From contig CAVXKY010000004.1 of the NCBI GenBank assembly GCA_963762425.1, positions 372,001 through 436,000 on the forward strand: a stretch of 64,000 nucleotides of DNA. Direction: 5' to 3'. The notes beneath the pieces are model-generated. The model did not search any database. It was not told the DNA's origin and saw only the letters and a list, made by a program, of their open reading frames with translations. Shown here in pieces: positions 61,781 to 64,000 of this stretch. The position numbers were made by a program, and so were the translations under genes. Origin of the DNA: REEB95 sp963762425. Its GTDB lineage: Bacteria > Pseudomonadota > Alphaproteobacteria > ATCC43930 > CGMCC-115725. Every line of letters begins with the position of its first letter. Position 1 is the stretch's first letter.

Positions 61781-62716
61781 ATGGATGTGATGATCGAAGC
61801 GCGCGGCTTGAGCCGGCGGTTCGGCCCGATCGTGGCGGTGGACGATGTCTCCTTCGCCGTCGGGCGCGGCGAGGTGCTGGGCTTCCTCGGCCCCAACGGC
61901 GCCGGCAAATCCACCACCATGAAGATGATCACCGGCTTCCTGGCGCCCACATCCGGCACGGCTTTGGTCTGCGGCGCCGACATCCGGGCATATCCGGTCG
62001 AGGCCAAGCGCCATCTCGGTTACCTGCCCGAAGGCGCGCCGGCTTATCCCGACATGACTCCCAAAAGCTTCCTGCGCTTCATCGCCGCCATCCGCGGCTT
62101 CGGCGGCGCCGAGGCGAAAAAGCGCATCGCCCTCGCGGTCGAACGCCTGGCGCTCGGAAACGTGCTGGAGCAGCCGATCGACACCCTCTCCAAGGGCTTC
62201 AAGCGCCGCGTCGGCCTGGCCCAGGCGCTGCTGCACGATCCGCCGGTGCTGATCCTCGACGAGCCGACCGACGGTCTCGATCCCAACCAGAAACACGAGG
62301 TGCGCGCGCTCATCAACGCGCTCGCGCCGGACAAGGCGATCGTGCTCTCGACCCATCTGCTGGAAGAGGTCGACGCGGTCTGCACCCGCGCCATCGTCAT
62401 CGCCTCGGGAAAAATCCTGGCCGACGCGACGCCGCTTTCGCTGGCTTCGCGCTCGCGCTTCCACAACGCGGTGCGGCTGTCGCTCGCCGGATCCGTGCGC
62501 GACGCGGCGCTGTCGCTGCAACGCCTGCCCGGCGTGGCCTCGGTCGAGGAAACCGATGACGCGGAAGGCGCCGCGTTGCTGGTGTTCCCGCGCGAGGGCA
62601 GGGCGATCCTGGGCGAGGTCACCGATCTGGTGCGCACCGCCGGCTGGCCGATCCGCACCTTGCGCGTCGAGCGCGGCCGGCTCGACGACGTTTTCCGTTC
62701 GATCACCGGCGGCTGA
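61781..62716 (+). CDS. ABC transporter ATPase (GldA-like)
   Basis: This 311-residue ATPase has Walker A GPNGAGKSTTMKMITGF, signature TLSKGFKRRVGLAQAL, Walker B LILDEPTDGLDPNQ and the H-loop STHLLEEVDA. A C-terminal domain of about 90 residues follows, ending RLDDVFRSITGG, as in NatA/GldA/CcmA-type exporters. GTG 61766 is an alternative start. It is followed by a GldF-like permease and a GldG-like protein, a three-gene set widespread outside gliding bacteria with no settled substrate. Confidence 0.9.
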   Translation: MDVMIEARGLSRRFGPIVAVDDVSFAVGRGEVLGFLGPNGAGKSTTMKMITGFLAPTSGTALVCGADIRAYPVEAKRHLGYLPEGAPAYPDMTPKSFLRFIAAIRGFGGAEAKKRIALAVERLALGNVLEQPIDTLSKGFKRRVGLAQALLHDPPVLILDEPTDGLDPNQKHEVRALINALAPDKAIVLSTHLLEEVDAVCTRAIVIASGKILADATPLSLASRSRFHNAVRLSLAGSVRDAALSLQRLPGVASVEETDDAEGAALLVFPREGRAILGEVTDLVRTAGWPIRTLRVERGRLDDVFRSITGG

Positions 62717-62723
62717 GGACGCG

Positions 62724-63458
62724 ATGCACGGGACGCTGGTCATCTTCCGCCGCGAGCTTGCGAGCTATTTCGCCACTCCCTTGGCCTATGTGTTCATCGT
62801 CATCTTCCTGGTGATGGCGGGGGCGACCGCCTTCTTCGTCGGCAATTTCTTCGACCGCGGCCAGGCCGATCTGCTGCCTTTCTTCACCTACCATCCCTGG
62901 CTCTATCTGGTGCTGATCCCGGCCTTGTCGATGCGGCTCTGGGCCGAGGAGCGCAAGAGCGGCACCATCGAGCTGTTCCTGACGTTGCCGATCTCGGTGT
63001 GGGAGGCGGTGCTCGGCAAGTTCCTGGCGGCCTGGGCCTTCACCGGCATCGCGCTGGCGTTGACGTTTCCGTTCTGGATCACGGTCAATGTGCTGGGCAG
63101 CCCGGATAACGGCGTGATCCTGGCGAGCTATCTCGGCAGCTTCCTCATGGCCGGCGCGTTTCTGGCCCTGGGCGCGGCGCTGTCGGCCTTGACCAAGAGC
63201 CAGGTGATCGCCTTCGTCATGACGGCGGCGGTGTGCTTTCTTTTCACCGTGACCGGCTTGCCCGTGTTGCTGGAATTCCTCGCGGATTGGGTTCCGCCCG
63301 GTCTGCTCGACGCGGCGCAAGGCTTCAGTTTCCTCGGCCATTTCAACGCCATCCTGCGCGGCGTCATCCAGCTCGACGACGCGGTGTTCTTCGTCTCCGC
63401 GATCGCCTTAGCGCTCTTCGCCAACGTGATTTTCGTCGAACTCAAGAAGGCGGATTGA
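62724..63458 (+). CDS. ABC-2 permease (GldF-like)
   Basis: This 244-residue membrane protein has six hydrophobic segments. IFRRELASYFATPLAYVFIV at the start and LIPALSMRLWAEERKSGTIELFL in the middle are the GldF/NosY signature. It lies seven bases after the ATPase gene and four bases before the GldG-like gene. It partners the ATPase at 61781. Confidence 0.9.
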   Translation: MHGTLVIFRRELASYFATPLAYVFIVIFLVMAGATAFFVGNFFDRGQADLLPFFTYHPWLYLVLIPALSMRLWAEERKSGTIELFLTLPISVWEAVLGKFLAAWAFTGIALALTFPFWITVNVLGSPDNGVILASYLGSFLMAGAFLALGAALSALTKSQVIAFVMTAAVCFLFTVTGLPVLLEFLADWVPPGLLDAAQGFSFLGHFNAILRGVIQLDDAVFFVSAIALALFANVIFVELKKAD

Positions 63459-63462
63459 GGCG

Positions 63463-64000
63463 ATGGGGACGCGCCTGGGATTGCCGCGCTCGCGCAACGC
63501 TTCCGCCCTGCTGGCCCTGGGGGCGGCCGCCGTGCTGTTCGTCGCGGTGAACGTCATCGCCGGAAACTGGCTCGCCTCGGTGCGGCTCGATCTCACCCAG
63601 GGCGGGCTTTACACGCTGTCGCCCGGCACGCGCGCGACCTTGGCCAAGATCGACGAGCCGATTTCGCTGCGCTTCTATTATTCGCCCCAGCTCGGTCAGG
63701 AGATTCCGTCCTACGGCGTCTATGCCGACCGGGTGCGCGAGATGCTCAAATCCTACGCCGCCCGCGCCGGCGGCAAGATCCAGCTCGAGCTGCTCGATCC
63801 CGAGCCGTTCTCGCCCACCGAGGACCGCGCGGTGGCCTTCGGGCTCCAGGGCGTGCCGCTCGACCAGAGCGGCGAGCAGGTCTATTTCGGCCTGGCCGGC
63901 ACCAATTCGACCGACGACCAGGAGATCATTTCCTTCTTCCAGCCCGAGCGCGAACGCTTCCTCGAATACGATCTGACCAAGCTCATCCACACCCTCGCCA
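63463..64000 (+). CDS. GldG-family ABC-associated protein, N-terminal part
   Basis: This frame is open to the window end (179 codons). It starts MGTRLGLPRSRNASALLALG, has one membrane helix (about 14-36), then SVRLDLTQGGLYTLSPGTRA and PISLRFYYSPQLGQEIPSYG, the start of the GldG/DUF4350-like periplasmic domain of gliding-type ABC systems. LELLDPEPFSPTEDRAVAFG follows. The 3' part lies beyond the window. It completes the GldA-GldF-GldG-like operon. Confidence 0.85.
   Translation, partial: MGTRLGLPRSRNASALLALGAAAVLFVAVNVIAGNWLASVRLDLTQGGLYTLSPGTRATLAKIDEPISLRFYYSPQLGQEIPSYGVYADRVREMLKSYAARAGGKIQLELLDPEPFSPTEDRAVAFGLQGVPLDQSGEQVYFGLAGTNSTDDQEIISFFQPERERFLEYDLTKLIHTLA

Overview
The window is GC-rich (roughly two thirds G+C) and has the gene order and protein families of an alphaproteobacterium able to degrade aromatic acids without oxygen. 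The argD-argF-hslO and apaG block is typical of Rhodospirillales-like genomes, and a BadL/BadM-like regulator pair with FNR-type boxes recalls Rhodopseudomonas palustris. The benzoyl-CoA reductase set (oah, dch, bcrCBAD, ferredoxin) is instead of the Thauera/Magnetospirillum kind. Genus cannot be fixed from the sequence alone.

Layout. 1-9974: a broken aryl-CoA ligase start, a TetR regulator flanked by palindromic operators, and a beta-oxidation-like operon (enoyl-CoA hydratase/BadH-like SDR in one reading frame, a second crotonase, acyl-CoA dehydrogenase) followed by branched-chain-type ABC cassette 1. 9997-13772 (minus): 4-hydroxybenzoyl-CoA reductase hcrC-hcrA-hcrB, divergent from a DpgC-like crotonase across a perfect FNR box. 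15428-17479: metallo-beta-lactamase-fold protein, Rrf2 regulator (BadM-like) and GNAT protein (BadL-like). 17722-28728: FlK-type thioesterase, a PadBCD-like phenylacetyl-CoA oxidoreductase, a phenylacetate-CoA-ligase-like enzyme, a RidA protein and ABC cassette 2. 28748-31869 (minus): a ferritin-like protein and a fused KorA-KorB 2-oxoacid:ferredoxin oxidoreductase. 32110-39119: small ORF, oah, dch, bcrC, bcrB, bcrA, bcrD and ferredoxin. 39141-40723 (minus): double GNAT and hemerythrin proteins. 40985-47954: benzoate-CoA ligase, ABC cassette 3 and an alpha/beta hydrolase. 47964-64000: mostly housekeeping and stress genes, including a cation:proton antiporter behind a fluoride riboswitch.

How it works together. 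Three ABC importers bring in aromatic or alicyclic acids, dedicated ligases activate them to CoA thioesters, and Hcr and the Pad complex funnel 4-hydroxybenzoate and phenylacetate toward benzoyl-CoA. Kor would recharge ferredoxin, which feeds the ATP-driven BcrCBAD ring reductase; Dch and Oah continue to ring opening. The 6-hydroxycyclohexene-carbonyl-CoA dehydrogenase (Had) expected between Dch and Oah is not in the window. Two divergent promoter regions carry the same pair of sites: a perfect FNR box and a palindrome AATYGGTA-N6-TACCGATT that I propose is the BadM operator.

Caution. At least seven genes, including the housekeeping genes argD and recX, are broken by single-base shifts, and two gene pairs are fused in frame. 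This looks like residual sequencing indels more than gene decay, so breaks and fusions here should be confirmed on reads.
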